From an uncultured Clostridia bacterium (GTDB lineage Bacteria; Bacillota; Clostridia; Christensenellales; UBA1242), in the NCBI GenBank assembly GCA_937896905.1, contig CALBOE010000006.1:62001-126000 (forward strand): a stretch of DNA of 64,000 nucleotides, given 5' to 3'. Below, piece by piece: positions 7,666 to 17,838 of this stretch. A program made the position numbers and the translations under genes. The notes beneath the pieces were generated by a model. The model did no database searches, was not told the origin of the DNA, and saw nothing but the letters and a program-made list of their open reading frames with translations. Each line of letters opens with the position of its first letter. Positions within the stretch are counted from its first letter, which is position 1.

Positions 7666-10600
7666 TTATTCTTCGTCTAAATCTTCAAACTTAATGTTAA
7701 AGTCGGAGTTTGCAAACATTGCAGAATCCTCTTTAACTTGCTTTGGAAGAATGTTTCTATACATTGGTGCGCCTGTTCCGGCTGGAATCATTTTACCAAT
7801 GATAATATTTTCTTTTAATCCTTGAAGTTTATCTACTTTACCCTTTAAGGCTGCTTCGGTTAACACGTTGCTAGATTCTTGGAAGGATGCAGCAGATAAG
7901 AAACTTTCTGTTGTTAAAGATGCTTTGGTTATACCTTGCAATTCACGTTTAACAGTTGCAGGAACACCGCCATCTTGAAGCACTTTTAAGTTTGCTTCTT
8001 CTGCAACTCGAATATCCACAATGTCTTGTGGAAGAAGACTTGTGTCGCCCGGATTTTCCACTTTAACTTTTCTTAACATTTGTTTAATGATAATTTCCAA
8101 GTGTTTAGCATTAATAGAAACTGCTTGAGATTTATACACTTCTAAAACTTCGTTAAGCAAATATTCTTGAACCGCCTTAACCCCCCTTGTTTTTAGAACG
8201 TCTTTTGGATTTAGTGGTCCTTCTGTTAATGCTGTTCCAGGGGTTACAACATCACCCGCCTTAACTTTAATTGTAGAGCCGAATGGAAGAATGTAGCTTT
8301 CTTCGGTTGTGCCTTTAACAACAACTTCAAAGCGTTTGTCTATTTGATTAATAGAAACTTTACCACCAATTTCTGTCATAACAGCAGCACCTTTAGGGTT
8401 ACGTGCTTCGAAAATTTCTTCAACCCTTGGAAGACCAGTGGTTATGTCGGCAGACGCAGTACCACCGCTGTGGAAAGTACGCAACACCAACTGTGTACCT
8501 GGTTCACCAATAGATTGAGCAGCAATAACACCAACCGCTTCGCCAATGTGAACAATATCGTTAGTAGACATATCTCTACCATAACACTTAGAACAAACAC
8601 CGGTTTTTGCCTTACAAGTTAACAAGCTTCTAATGTTAACTTTTTCAATGCCTGTTGCAATAATTTCTTTTGCAAGTTCATTGGTAATGAACACATCTGT
8701 TCCACAAATTTCTTTTTTGGTTTTAGGGTTAACAACTGGGCTTGCTGTGAAACGTCCAACAATTCTGTTTTCCAATGTTTCAACAATGGTTCCATTAGAT
8801 TTAATTGCTGTAACTTCAATACCTTTAATAGATTCGCCAAGATTTTCAAAGCAATCGTGTTCGGTAATGGTTACGTCTTGCGCAATATCAACCAATCTTC
8901 TAGTTAAGTAACCAGAGTCTGCTGTTTTAAGCGCAGTATCCATAAGTTGTTTACGAGAACCACGTGCAGCAGAATAGTATTCTAATGCAGATAAGCCACG
9001 GCGGAAGTTAGATTTAACTGGAACGTCAGAAATGTCGCCACTTGCTGCCGCCATGTTTCCTAGCATACCGCAAAGTTGTTTTAATGAATCGTCGCCACCA
9101 CGAGCTTTTGATGTAATAATCATTTTTAAAGGATTAAATCTATCTAACTCTGCAGAGGTGCATTTCATAATTTTGTTGGTTGCTTGTTCCCAACTATCCA
9201 TATTCTTACGGCGTTTATCGTCCTGACTTATGAACCCTTGTTCATACAAGCTATCGGTTTGACGAACAAGTTTATCTGCTTCTTCAATAATTGCTTCACG
9301 TTCGTCTGCTTCTTTAAGGTCGAAAATAGAGAACGAAACACTTGCCAAAGTTGCATATTTATAACCCATGTTTTTGATGTTATCAATCATTGTAACAGTG
9401 GTGTTTGTTCCGTGTTTACGATAGCAAGTTTCAATTAAGTTGCCGTAATAACCTTTTTTAACGTCGTCGTTAACTTCAAAAGTTAAAGCGTTTTCACGTT
9501 TGGTTCTATCAACAAAGCCCAAATCTTGTGGAATTATGCTATTAAAGATTATTCTTCCCAAAGTTGTTTTTGTTCTGCCAACAATTGTTTCGCCTTCAAA
9601 TTCAACTTCTCTTCTTAAATTGATTAATGCTTGCAAGCTTAATTCGCCATTTTCGTGTGCTAATTGAGCTTCTTCAACGCTACCAAAGGTCATTCCTTCT
9701 CCCTTAGCGCCTTCTCTAACAACGGTTAGATAGTAGTTACCAATAATCATATCTTGGCTTGGCACCATATTTGGCGCACCATCACTTGGTTTTAGCACGT
9801 TGTTAGAAGCTAGAAGCAACATTCTTGCTTCTGTTCTTGCTTCCACAGAAAGTGGAACGTGCATACTCATTTGGTCACCGTCGAAGTCGGCGTTAAAGCC
9901 GCCGCAGGCCAAAGGTGGTAGACGAATTGCCTTGCCTTCAACTAAAATAGGCTCAAATGCTTGCACAGACAATTTGTGAAGTGTTGGCGCACGGTTAAGT
10001 AGAACTGGGTGGCCTTGCACAACTTCACTAAGAATATCGTAAACAATAGGACGTTCCTGATCTATCATTCTGGTTGCTTTTTTAAGGTTGTTGGTTGCAT
10101 TAAGTTCCAACAATCTTTTAATAATGAATGGGCGGAACAATTCCAAAGCCATCATTTTTGGCAAACCGCATTGATAAATTTTAAGTTCTGGGCCAACAAC
10201 AATAACTGAACGGCCAGAATAGTCCACACGTTTACCCAACAAGTTTTGACGGAAACGTCCGTGTTTACCCTTTAAACTTGCGGTTAAAGATTTTAAATCT
10301 CTTTGACGGCTTCCTTGCACCGCTCTGCCACGTTTACCGTTATCGAACAATGCGTCAACCGCTTCTTGTAACATACGTTTTTCGTTTCTAACAATAATTT
10401 CTGGAGCACCAAGTTCCATTAACTTTTTCAAACGATTATTACGGTTAATAACTCTGCGATACAAATCGTTCAAATCGCTTGCTGCAAATTTTCCGCCATC
10501 AATTTGCACCAATGGGCGTAAATCTGGTGGAATAACAGGAACAACGTCTAAAATCATCCAACTTGGTTTATTTCCGCTTTTAATGAACGCTTCAATAACT

Positions 10601-11235
10601 TCCAATTTTTTGGTGGCTTTAAGTTTTCTTTGACCTTTAGAGTTGTGCATAATGTTAAAAAGTTCTTCTCTTTCTTTTTCAAGGTCGATATCGTTTAAAA
10701 GTTCTTTAACAGCTTCTGCACCCATTCCAGCGCGGAAACCATTAGGGCCATACTTTTCAACTGCTTCGCGATATTCTCTATCACGAATAACTTGTTTATA
10801 AGTAAATTCTGTGTTTTTAGGGTCTAAAACCACATAGCTAACATAGTAAAGAACTTCGTCTAAAAGTTTTGGCGACATATCTAATGCAATACCAATTCTG
10901 CTTGGCACACCTTTGAAGAACCAAATGTGGCTAACTGGGCAAGCAAGTTCAATATGACCCATTCTTTCGCGGCGAACTTTACTACGTGTAACTTCTACGC
11001 CACACTTATCACAAACAACGCCTTTATATCTAACTCTTTTGTACTTTCCGCAATGGCATTCCCAATCCTTTTTAGGCCCAAAAATACGTTCACAAAACAA
11101 ACCATCTTTTTCTGGTTTTTGTGTGCGGTAATTTATGGTTTCGGGTTTGGTAACTTCCCCACGAGACCAACTTCTAATTAGTTCGGGTGAAGCTATTGCA
11201 ACGCGAATTGAGTCAAAATTGTTTAATTCAAACAT
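7666..11235 (-). CDS. rpoC: RNA polymerase beta' subunit
   Basis: The largest subunit of RNA polymerase forms the catalytic cleft with beta. The N-terminal zinc ribbon is seen as ECHCGKYKR then VCDKCG near residues 58-76. The catalytic magnesium loop NADFDGDQM sits near residue 448. The second zinc site is [15 protein letters not shown], followed by the trigger-loop region ([13 protein letters not shown]). The length of 1189 residues fits the Bacillota type without large insertions. It lies downstream of rpoB in the same direction but 310 bases away, an unusually long gap filled with repeats and hairpins. The start has AGGAG upstream (ttaggagaaaaaattt before the ATG). Confidence 0.97.
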   Translation of the reverse strand: MFELNNFDSIRVAIASPELIRSWSRGEVTKPETINYRTQKPEKDGLFCERIFGPKKDWECHCGKYKRVRYKGVVCDKCGVEVTRSKVRRERMGHIELACPVSHIWFFKGVPSRIGIALDMSPKLLDEVLYYVSYVVLDPKNTEFTYKQVIRDREYREAVEKYGPNGFRAGMGAEAVKELLNDIDLEKEREELFNIMHNSKGQRKLKATKKLEVIEAFIKSGNKPSWMILDVVPVIPPDLRPLVQIDGGKFAASDLNDLYRRVINRNNRLKKLMELGAPEIIVRNEKRMLQEAVDALFDNGKRGRAVQGSRQRDLKSLTASLKGKHGRFRQNLLGKRVDYSGRSVIVVGPELKIYQCGLPKMMALELFRPFIIKRLLELNATNNLKKATRMIDQERPIVYDILSEVVQGHPVLLNRAPTLHKLSVQAFEPILVEGKAIRLPPLACGGFNADFDGDQMSMHVPLSVEARTEARMLLLASNNVLKPSDGAPNMVPSQDMIIGNYYLTVVREGAKGEGMTFGSVEEAQLAHENGELSLQALINLRREVEFEGETIVGRTKTTLGRIIFNSIIPQDLGFVDRTKRENALTFEVNDDVKKGYYGNLIETCYRKHGTNTTVTMIDNIKNMGYKYATLASVSFSIFDLKEADEREAIIEEADKLVRQTDSLYEQGFISQDDKRRKNMDSWEQATNKIMKCTSAELDRFNPLKMIITSKARGGDDSLKQLCGMLGNMAAASGDISDVPVKSNFRRGLSALEYYSAARGSRKQLMDTALKTADSGYLTRRLVDIAQDVTITEHDCFENLGESIKGIEVTAIKSNGTIVETLENRIVGRFTASPVVNPKTKKEICGTDVFITNELAKEIIATGIEKVNIRSLLTCKAKTGVCSKCYGRDMSTNDIVHIGEAVGVIAAQSIGEPGTQLVLRTFHSGGTASADITTGLPRVEEIFEARNPKGAAVMTEIGGKVSINQIDKRFEVVVKGTTEESYILPFGSTIKVKAGDVVTPGTALTEGPLNPKDVLKTRGVKAVQEYLLNEVLEVYKSQAVSINAKHLEIIIKQMLRKVKVENPGDTSLLPQDIVDIRVAEEANLKVLQDGGVPATVKRELQGITKASLTTESFLSAASFQESSNVLTEAALKGKVDKLQGLKENIIIGKMIPAGTGAPMYRNILPKQVKEDSAMFANSDFNIKFEDLDEE

Positions 11236-11372
11236 AAATTTTTTCTCCTAAATAACTTTGTGTTAATTGTTTTTGTTTTCTAGATATAAATATCTAGGCA
11301 TTTTGGTATACACAACCCTAACCGCCAGCCACACCGTTAAGCGTGGCATAGCGGAGAGAATTGATACACATT
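11236..11372 (-). other. rpoC leader with two hairpins
   Basis: Between the rpoB-end repeat array and rpoC the minus transcript can fold two hairpins: one built from CCGC/GCGG and GCCAC/GTGGC arms (about 11314-11355), and a perfect CTAGATA/TATCTAG hairpin at 11280-11297. Neither is followed by a U run, so they are more likely RNA-processing or stability elements than terminators. Confidence 0.5.
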
Positions 11373-11577
11373 ATTAGTCGTCTAAATCGTCAAACAATTC
11401 AGATTGACAGCCACATTTTATTAAATATGGCTGGACGAACTGAATTGACAATTTTAAAATTAGTCATCCAAATCGTCGAACAATTCAGATTGACAGCCAC
11501 ATTTTGTTAAATATGGCTGGACGAACTGAATTGACAATTTTAAAATTAGTCATCCAAATCGTCGAACAATTCAGATT
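11373..11577 (-). repeat. Tandem 86-bp repeat of the rpoB 3' end
   Basis: Copies start at 11373, 11459 and 11545 with exact 86-bp spacing. The last is partial and is the true rpoB end. Each full copy holds the last 33 bases of the rpoB end plus a 53-base inverted-repeat element (CAATTCAG...CTGAATTG outside, AGCCA...TGGCT inside). Copy 2 matches the true gene end over 33 bases; copy 1 differs at three positions there. Confidence 0.9.
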
Positions 11578-14500
11578 CGTCGAAAGCGGTGCTATTAACA
11601 TCGTTTTCGTAACTATTTTGAATGTCGTCAAATTCAAGTGTAACGTCTTCAAGTGCTTGTTTGTTAACTGGTTCAACAACAGAAATTTCTTCACCTTCTT
11701 CGCTAACTTCATTAATTGTTAATTCGTGGTTATCTGCCGTTAAAATCTTAACATCTAAGCACAAACCTTGCATTTCTTTAACCAAAACTTTAAACGATTC
11801 TGGCATGCCTGGTTCTGGAATTGGTTCGCCTTTAACAATAGCTTCGTAGGTTTTAATTCTGCCTTCAACGTCGTCCGATTTAATAGTTAACATTTCTTGC
11901 AATAATCTAGATGCACCATAAGCTTCTAATGCCCACACTTCCATTTCACCAAATCTTTGTCCACCAAGTTGGCTACGTCCGCCAAGAGGTTGTTGAGTGA
12001 TTAATGCGTAGGTTCCAATGCCACGAGCGTGGATTTTATCGTCAACCATGTGGTCTAGTTTTAACATATACATAACACCAACTGTGGTTTTATTTTCGAA
12101 TGGCAAGCCAGTTCTTCCATCGTATAATTGCATTTTACCGTCTTCTGGCAAGTTGTTTTCTTTAAGCAATGCTTTAATGTCTTCTTCTGTTGCGCCATCG
12201 AATGCTGGAGTTGCAACTTTCCAATCTAGGTGTTTTGCCGCCCAACCCAAGTGAACTTCCAACAATTGGCTTAGGTTCATACGAGAAGGAATACCCAATG
12301 GGTTTAAGCAAATGTCAACAGTTTCACCGTTTGGCATGTATGGCATATCACATTCTGGAAGCACAACCGAAATAACACCTTTGTTACCGTAACGTCCAGC
12401 AAGTTTATCTCCCACTTGAAGCACACGTTTTTGTGCAATATACACTTTAACACACATATTAACGCCTGCATCTAGTTCGTCTTTATTCTTTCTAGAAAGA
12501 ATTTCAACATTAACAACAACACCTTCTTCGCCGTGTTTAACTTTTAAACTTGTGTTTTTAACTTCTTTGGTTTTTTCACCAAAAATTGCTTTTAACAATC
12601 TTTCTTCTGGGGTTAGGTCGGTTTCGCCTTTTGGAGTTACCTTACCAACAAGGATATCTCCAACTTTAACTTCTGTTCCAATTCGAATAATTCCGTTTTC
12701 GTCTAAGTTCTTTAATGCTTCTTCGCCAACGCCAGCAATATCTCTTGTTATTTCTTCGTCGCCAAGTTTAGTTGTTCTTGCTTCTATTTTAACTTGTTGA
12801 ATTGCAATTGATGTGAACACATCGTCTTGCACTATTCTTTTGTTAATTAAAATAGCGTCTTCAAAGTTGTAACCTTCCCAGTTCATAAATGCAACTGTTA
12901 AGTTCTTGCCAAGTGCAACTTCGCCCTTATCTGTAGAGCCACCATCTGCAAGCACATCGCCTTTTTTAACCTTTTCGCCTTTCTTTACAATTGGTTTTTG
13001 GTTAAAGCTTGCTTTTTCGTTCGTTCTTTCAAACTTTCTTAATTTGTGGTTAACAATGCTTCCGTCGGCATATTCCATTGTGATATAGTCGGCCGACACA
13101 TATTTACAAACACCATCTTGGCTTGCAAGCACCATGGCGCCTGAATCCACCGCAATTTTGTGTTCTATTCCAGTTCCAACAATTGGACTTTCTGCTCTTA
13201 TTAATGGAACGGCTTGAGATTGCATGTTTGCACCCATCAATGCACGGTTACCTGGTGAGTGTTCAATGAAAGGAATTAAGTTTGTTCCTGGTGCAAGAAG
13301 TTGAGTTGGGGTTAATTCCACCAATGTTACCATGCTTGCATCCACACGAACTGGTTGTCCGTTATGACGGCACTCTAACAAACCTTCTTTAATGGTTTTG
13401 TCGTCGTTTAAATCCACAGTTGCTTGCGCAATGTAGTGCCCACGTTCTTCGTCTGCCATTAAGTAAACAACTTCGTCGGTAACTTTTCCGTTTGCGTCAA
13501 CTTTTCTAAATGGAGTTTCAATAAATCCATACCTATTAATACGTGCGTAAGCAGCAATAGAAGTCATCAAACCAATAGGTTGTCCTTCTGGGGTTTCTGC
13601 CAAACAAATTCTGCCATAGTGAGATGGGTTAATATCACGCACTTCAACAGTTGCACGTTCTTTTTTAACACCGCCTGGGCCAAAAGATGATAACCTACGT
13701 TTATGCCTTAAGCTAGATGCTGGGTTAATTTGGTCCATAAGCGCACTTAATTGGCTGGTTGCCATAAATTCTTTAAACACCTTGTTAATGTGCCTTGCAT
13801 TAACAATTTGGCTTGGTGTTATATCGGTTAAATCTCTGCTTTGAAGAGATTCACGAACTTGTGCTTGAAGTTTTGTCATACCTCTACGGAATTCGTCACG
13901 TAAAAGTTCGCCACAAGTTGCAACTCTTCTCATAGACAAGTGGTCAATTTCATCAGTTTCGCCAATGCCGTCTATTAAATTTAGGTGATAGCTTACTGTT
14001 GCAAGCATATCGTCTAAAGTAACTTGGTAATCTTCAAGTTTTCTAGCATTTGTGCTTATTGCTGCCTTTAAAGCTTCTTCGTTGCCTTTGTTTTCTTTCA
14101 TAATTTCTTGCAACAATGGAAGATAAACAAGTTCTGTTATGCCAAATTCGGCTGGGTTAAGTTTTGCGTATGCTTTAAGGTCTACCCTGGCATTACCAAC
14201 AACTCTAATAACTTTGTCGTCCACAATAATATCTACTGCGTTAACACCAGCATTTTGAATTGCCCATGCGGTTTGTTTATCTATAAATTCGCCCTTAGAA
14301 ACATAAACCTTTTTGCCAACTTTTACGTCAGCTGCAGCAATTTGGTCGGTAATTCTGTTTGCAAGCGACAATTTTTTGTTAAGTTTAAAACGGCCAACTT
14401 TTTCCATGTTGTAGTGTTGTTGGTTAAAGAAACGGTCGTTAATATATGCCAATGTGTTTTCTGGGTTAGGAATTTCACCCGGACGAGTTCTACGGCCAAA

Positions 14501-15217
14501 TTCAATTAAAGCATCTTCTTGGGTGATTTGTGCTTCCTTATCCAATGTGTTAACAATGAATGGGTGATTTGCAAAAATATCCAACAATTCTTCGTTGGTG
14601 TAGCCAAAGCATTTGAAAAGAACACCCAAACTCATTTTGAATTTGCGTTCAACAATAACACGCATGCTGTCGCCTGTTACTTGTTCTGTTTGAACCCACA
14701 TTCCATAGCTTGGTTGGATTGCACCAGTGTAGTCCATGCGGCCATACTTGTTAAGTTCGCCACCAAAAATTGCGCCTGGTGCTTTAATTAGTTGATTCAA
14801 AACAACCCTTTCAACACCATTGCAAATAAAGCCACCGTCTTGGCTCATATATGGAATGTCGCCCATGAATACTTCTTGGTCCATAATTTGCCCGGTTTCT
14901 TTAACAAGCAAACGAACTTTCACTTTAAGCGGAACTGTGTAGCTTGTTTGTTTGGTTTTGCATTCTGCCCAAGAATATTTTGGGGTTCTGTCGATAGAAT
15001 AACCCAAAAAAGACAACTCTGCTTTGTTAGAGTAGTCTATAATAGGGTTATATTCGTTCAAAATTTCGCCAATATCCTCGGTTAAAAACTTTTCGTAGGA
15101 CTTTTTTGGAACTTCCAAAAGGTCTGGCATTGGATAGTTGCCGCCCTTTTTGGCAAAACTATATCTTTCTGCTTTGCCTTGTTTTAGTTTTTTAATGTTG
15201 AGCTCATTTGAATTCAT
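11546..15217 (-). CDS. rpoB: RNA polymerase beta subunit
   Basis: The beta subunit, 1223 residues. The rifampicin region reads LMDQINPASS then HKRRLSSFGPGG, so the residues matching E. coli D516, H526 and S531 are wild type (sequence-based inference: rifampicin-sensitive). The C-terminal contacts to beta' (GGRSQLGGQRFGEMEVWALE) are intact, and the acidic tail ends SELFDDLDD. AAGGAG lies before the ATG. A consensus promoter and a structured leader lie upstream; rplJ and rplL, which commonly precede rpoB, are not here. The 3' end is duplicated downstream (see repeat entry). Confidence 0.97.
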   Translation of the reverse strand: MNSNELNIKKLKQGKAERYSFAKKGGNYPMPDLLEVPKKSYEKFLTEDIGEILNEYNPIIDYSNKAELSFLGYSIDRTPKYSWAECKTKQTSYTVPLKVKVRLLVKETGQIMDQEVFMGDIPYMSQDGGFICNGVERVVLNQLIKAPGAIFGGELNKYGRMDYTGAIQPSYGMWVQTEQVTGDSMRVIVERKFKMSLGVLFKCFGYTNEELLDIFANHPFIVNTLDKEAQITQEDALIEFGRRTRPGEIPNPENTLAYINDRFFNQQHYNMEKVGRFKLNKKLSLANRITDQIAAADVKVGKKVYVSKGEFIDKQTAWAIQNAGVNAVDIIVDDKVIRVVGNARVDLKAYAKLNPAEFGITELVYLPLLQEIMKENKGNEEALKAAISTNARKLEDYQVTLDDMLATVSYHLNLIDGIGETDEIDHLSMRRVATCGELLRDEFRRGMTKLQAQVRESLQSRDLTDITPSQIVNARHINKVFKEFMATSQLSALMDQINPASSLRHKRRLSSFGPGGVKKERATVEVRDINPSHYGRICLAETPEGQPIGLMTSIAAYARINRYGFIETPFRKVDANGKVTDEVVYLMADEERGHYIAQATVDLNDDKTIKEGLLECRHNGQPVRVDASMVTLVELTPTQLLAPGTNLIPFIEHSPGNRALMGANMQSQAVPLIRAESPIVGTGIEHKIAVDSGAMVLASQDGVCKYVSADYITMEYADGSIVNHKLRKFERTNEKASFNQKPIVKKGEKVKKGDVLADGGSTDKGEVALGKNLTVAFMNWEGYNFEDAILINKRIVQDDVFTSIAIQQVKIEARTTKLGDEEITRDIAGVGEEALKNLDENGIIRIGTEVKVGDILVGKVTPKGETDLTPEERLLKAIFGEKTKEVKNTSLKVKHGEEGVVVNVEILSRKNKDELDAGVNMCVKVYIAQKRVLQVGDKLAGRYGNKGVISVVLPECDMPYMPNGETVDICLNPLGIPSRMNLSQLLEVHLGWAAKHLDWKVATPAFDGATEEDIKALLKENNLPEDGKMQLYDGRTGLPFENKTTVGVMYMLKLDHMVDDKIHARGIGTYALITQQPLGGRSQLGGQRFGEMEVWALEAYGASRLLQEMLTIKSDDVEGRIKTYEAIVKGEPIPEPGMPESFKVLVKEMQGLCLDVKILTADNHELTINEVSEEGEEISVVEPVNKQALEDVTLEFDDIQNSYENDVNSTAFDESELFDDLDD

Positions 15218-15242
15218 TAATTAACTCCTTATTCAGTTGTAT

Positions 15243-15296
15243 TGTTCACCACAAGTTATACATAGTATAAAACTGCCAACTTGCCTATGGCGAACA
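15243..15296 (-). other. Structured rpoB leader hairpin
   Basis: The 5' leader (predicted start near 15306) can form a long imperfect stem: TGTTC/GAACA at the base, CCA/TGG, then CAAGTT/AACTTG. It resembles no riboswitch I know and has no U run. It could govern stability or feedback of rpoBC, but that is inference. Confidence 0.5.
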
Positions 15297-15312
15297 TTAT
15301 TCATACTGCACG

Positions 15313-15341
15313 ATTTTAACACATTGAACAAGTTATGTCAA
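15313..15341 (-). promoter_or_regulatory. rpoBC promoter
   Basis: On the minus strand TTGACA (15336-15341) and TAAAAT (15313-15318) are 17 bases apart. The predicted start is near 15306, giving an 89-base leader. Confidence 0.8.
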
Positions 15342-15451
15342 TAGATTTAACGAAAGATTTTTAACGATTTTTAAAAAAAATTATTGCCTATTTAATAAAA
15401 TTAAATAACCATTTTGCCACCAAAAATTCCCAACAGGAACAATTTTTACTC

Positions 15452-15480
15452 AAAAAAGGACGGATTATCCGCCCCTTTTT
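15452..15480. terminator. Bidirectional terminator after the Cys-rich gene
   Basis: An A run, GG, CGGA, a 3-base loop, TCCG, CC and a T run, positioned 30 bases after the stop at 15510 on the minus strand. Confidence 0.75.
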
Positions 15481-15509
15481 GCATTAAACCACTTTTTGTA
15501 AATTAGATT

Positions 15510-15725
15510 TTAGCAATTAAAATCTTTTTTGTCTCTGCCGCAGCCACAACCACAGCCACAAATTAACAATAAAATGATAATTAGTAAGCATGGGTCAATT
15601 TTGCAGCCACAGTTGCATAGTAACAAGATTAAAACAATTAACCAAGTGCAGTCGTTGCAACCATTTCCGCCCCAGTTGCCACCATCGTGACCACAGTCGT
15701 TGCCTCCAAAAAATTTGTTAAACAT
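15510..15725 (-). CDS. Cys/Gly-rich hydrophobic microprotein, 71 aa
   Basis: The protein has 12 cysteines in 71 residues. An N-terminal Gly/Asn/Asp section (GGNDCGHDGGNWGGNGCNDC) is followed by two hydrophobic stretches (LIVLILLLCNCGC and LLIIILLLICGCGCGCG). It resembles the small proteins annotated in Clostridia as chorion-class high-cysteine proteins, which is a name by resemblance and not a function. It could be a membrane-inserted metal-binding or disulfide-rich envelope or spore-coat protein. A good Shine-Dalgarno (AAGGAGG) supports the start, and it has its own terminator. No modification enzymes lie beside it. Confidence 0.75.
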   Translation of the reverse strand: MFNKFFGGNDCGHDGGNWGGNGCNDCTWLIVLILLLCNCGCKIDPCLLIIILLLICGCGCGCGRDKKDFNC

Positions 15726-15816
15726 TTTTCCTCCTTAAAGTGTTTCGTTATGTACTACAAAAGTTTTAATCTTTAGTGCTTAAAATTTCTTTTGTATAAT
15801 ACATATTACGCAAAAT

Positions 15817-15853
15817 AAAAAAAAGTGTTACCTAAGTTAGATAGCACTTTTTT
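15817..15853 (-). terminator. hflX terminator
   Basis: Imperfect AAAAGTGTTA/TAGCACTTTT stem ending in a U run on the minus strand, immediately after the hflX stop at 15858. Confidence 0.75.
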
Positions 15854-15857
15854 GTTT

Positions 15858-16940
15858 TTAATATGCAAATTCATTTAGTTTTTGCTTAATCATTTGTTTA
15901 AGCTGAACAATGTTTTTGTTGCTTTTTGCAGCAACATAGCAGGTGTCGTATGGGTAGGACTTTAATTTTTGAATGTCGGCGTTTGTTAGTTTATCCACCT
16001 TATTATAAACCAAAATAACCCTGTTAGGATCTATTGCCAACCTTGAAAACTCTCTTTCAACCACTTCAATTTGTTCATATTTATGTTCGTCGCTAGCATC
16101 AACCACCATAAGAAGAACATTAGAATCCAGCGTTTCTTCCAAAGTTGCCGAAAACGCATACATAAGTTCGTGCGGAAGATTGCTAACAAAGCCAACTGTG
16201 TCTATAAGCACATACTCAGTTCCATCGTCCCAAACCTTTTTTGTTAAAACATCTAGCGTTGCAAACAACCTATCGTCCGCATACGTTCCGGCTTTTGCAA
16301 TTGTGTTCATTAATGTGGATTTTCCAGCATTTGTGTAGCCCACCAAGGCAACGCTTTTCATTTTGCTTAACCTTTGTTTTCGTGTGGTTTGGCGGTGGCG
16401 CTGAATGTCTTTAATTTCCTTTTCTAACCTTGCAATGTCTTCTTGCACTTTTCTTCTATCCAACTCTAATTTAGTTTCACCTGCTCCCCTCATTCCAACG
16501 CCCGTGCTGGCACGCTCGTTGTTCATATTCAAACTTGCAAGCCTTGGCAAACTATATTTAAGTTGCGCTAGTTGCACTTGAAGTTTTCCCTCTCCAGATT
16601 TTGCCCTGCCTGCAAAAATGTCTAGTATAAGCATGGTGCGGTCTATGGTTTTAACGCCTATAATTTCGTTTAAATTCCTTAATTGAGAGCCGGTTAAAGG
16701 GCAATCGAAAATAACAACATCTGCGCCCAAACGTGCAACTTCGTCCCTAATTTCTTCCGCCTTGCCAATGCCCATATATAATCTTGCATTAATTTCTTTT
16801 AACTGAAAAAGATTGCACTTAACAATTTCTAGCAGTGCCGATTCGGTTAAAAGTTCTAATTCTTTAGTTTTGTAGTCCGCCCCAATTAAGGTTGTGTATG
16901 GGCAAACTAAATACGCCTTTTCTTTTATAACTTCTTGCAT
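15858..16940 (-). CDS. hflX: GTPase HflX
   Basis: Ribosome-associated GTPase that splits or rescues stalled ribosomes. The N-terminal HflX domain ends in the family signature region GMRGAGETKLELDRRK (near residue 150), then a coiled helix, then the G domain with GYTNAGKST (G1), DTVGF (G3) and NKVD (G4). The 360-residue length lacks any large C-terminal extension. There is no Shine-Dalgarno: the -10 box TAAAAT lies exactly six bases before the ATG, so the mRNA is predicted to be leaderless. It lies divergent to the WalJ-like gene, which has the same promoter layout. Confidence 0.95.
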   Translation of the reverse strand: MQEVIKEKAYLVCPYTTLIGADYKTKELELLTESALLEIVKCNLFQLKEINARLYMGIGKAEEIRDEVARLGADVVIFDCPLTGSQLRNLNEIIGVKTIDRTMLILDIFAGRAKSGEGKLQVQLAQLKYSLPRLASLNMNNERASTGVGMRGAGETKLELDRRKVQEDIARLEKEIKDIQRHRQTTRKQRLSKMKSVALVGYTNAGKSTLMNTIAKAGTYADDRLFATLDVLTKKVWDDGTEYVLIDTVGFVSNLPHELMYAFSATLEETLDSNVLLMVVDASDEHKYEQIEVVEREFSRLAIDPNRVILVYNKVDKLTNADIQKLKSYPYDTCYVAAKSNKNIVQLKQMIKQKLNEFAY

Positions 16941-16946
16941 AAGGAT

Positions 16947-16975
16947 ATTTTACTTCAAATCCTTTAATTTGTCAA
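16947..16975 (-). promoter_or_regulatory. hflX promoter giving a leaderless mRNA
   Basis: TTGACA (16970-16975), 17-base spacer, TAAAAT (16947-16952), then six bases to the ATG at 16940. The transcription start would fall on the A of the start codon. Confidence 0.75.
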
Positions 16976-16985
16976 AGAAAAACCA

Positions 16986-17014
16986 TTGCAAAAAAAATCG
17001 TTCTTTGCTATACT
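16986..17014 (+). promoter_or_regulatory. walJ-like gene promoter giving a leaderless mRNA
   Basis: TTGCAA (16986-16991), 17-base spacer, TATACT (17009-17014), six bases, then ATG at 17021. No Shine-Dalgarno is present. Confidence 0.75.
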
Positions 17015-17020
17015 TTGATT

Positions 17021-17818
17021 ATGCGTGTGTGTAATTTGGCAAGTGGAAGCAGCGGCAACTGCACCTATATAGAAACTGAACAAGCAAAAATTTTAATAGA
17101 TAACGGCAAGCCGCTATCTTATGTTTTTAATGCGCTAAACGAACTTAATGTTGCACCCGAAATGATTGACGCCATACTAATCACCCACGAACATAGCGAC
17201 CATATTAAAGGTATTCAAAAGTTTGCCAAAACCTATAATACAAAGGTTTATGCGCACACCGAACTTAGCGAAGTTGTGCAAAATCAAATACACATTCCAA
17301 GCGAAAATTTTGTGTTTTTTAATAGCGACTTTGAACTTAACGGGCTTAAAATTCAACCTTTTGTGCTTCCGCACGATAGCCGCCACTGTGTGGGATATAG
17401 AGTTAGCGAAGGCGACGCCGTGGTTTCCATTTGCACCGACTTGGGGCATTTTAGCGAACAAACGTATCAAGCAATAAAATCTAGCGCACTTGTGTTTTTA
17501 GAAGCGAACTACGACCCCGAACTGCTTATGAGCTACCCTGGTTACCCTATATTTTTAAAAAGACGAATTAATGGGCAAAATGGGCATTTATGCAACCTAG
17601 ATTGTGCCAAAGCAATAGAACAACTTGCAAATTCCGGCACAAGATTGGTGGTTTTAAGCCACATAAGCGAACACAGCAACACAACAAGCCTTGCCGTTTC
17701 CACCATTGCAAACTACTTAACCAGCAAAAATATAGTTCCAAATGTTAACATTAAGTTAGACATAGCCCATCACGAAAAACGCGGAACAATTTTTAGAATT
17801 AACCCAACAAAAAACTAG
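17021..17818 (+). CDS. walJ: MBL-fold hydrolase, WalJ/YycJ-like
   Basis: Metallo-beta-lactamase-fold protein beginning CNLASGSSGNCTYIE, the YycJ/WalJ N-terminus, with the metal site THEHSDHIKG near residue 55 and later His/Asp ligands (CTDLGH, LSHISEHSN). WalJ proteins are proposed exonucleases that coordinate cell-wall or replication stress in Bacillota, usually next to walKR; here walKR is absent. The ATG at 17021 is chosen over a TTG two codons upstream because of the promoter position. The family name is fairly firm; the exact substrate is unknown. Confidence 0.85.
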   Translation: MRVCNLASGSSGNCTYIETEQAKILIDNGKPLSYVFNALNELNVAPEMIDAILITHEHSDHIKGIQKFAKTYNTKVYAHTELSEVVQNQIHIPSENFVFFNSDFELNGLKIQPFVLPHDSRHCVGYRVSEGDAVVSICTDLGHFSEQTYQAIKSSALVFLEANYDPELLMSYPGYPIFLKRRINGQNGHLCNLDCAKAIEQLANSGTRLVVLSHISEHSNTTSLAVSTIANYLTSKNIVPNVNIKLDIAHHEKRGTIFRINPTKN

Positions 17819-17838
17819 CAAAATTGCTAGTTTTTTTC
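17808..17838. terminator. Shared bidirectional terminator (walJ-like and membrane protein)
   Basis: ACTAGCAA/TTGCTAGT stem with flanking A and T runs lies between convergent genes. The walJ-like stop codon lies inside its left arm. Confidence 0.85.

Noticed and set aside
11485..11712. 75-residue minus-strand frame at the rpoB end
   Set aside because: Out-of-frame shadow of rpoB and of the repeat array.
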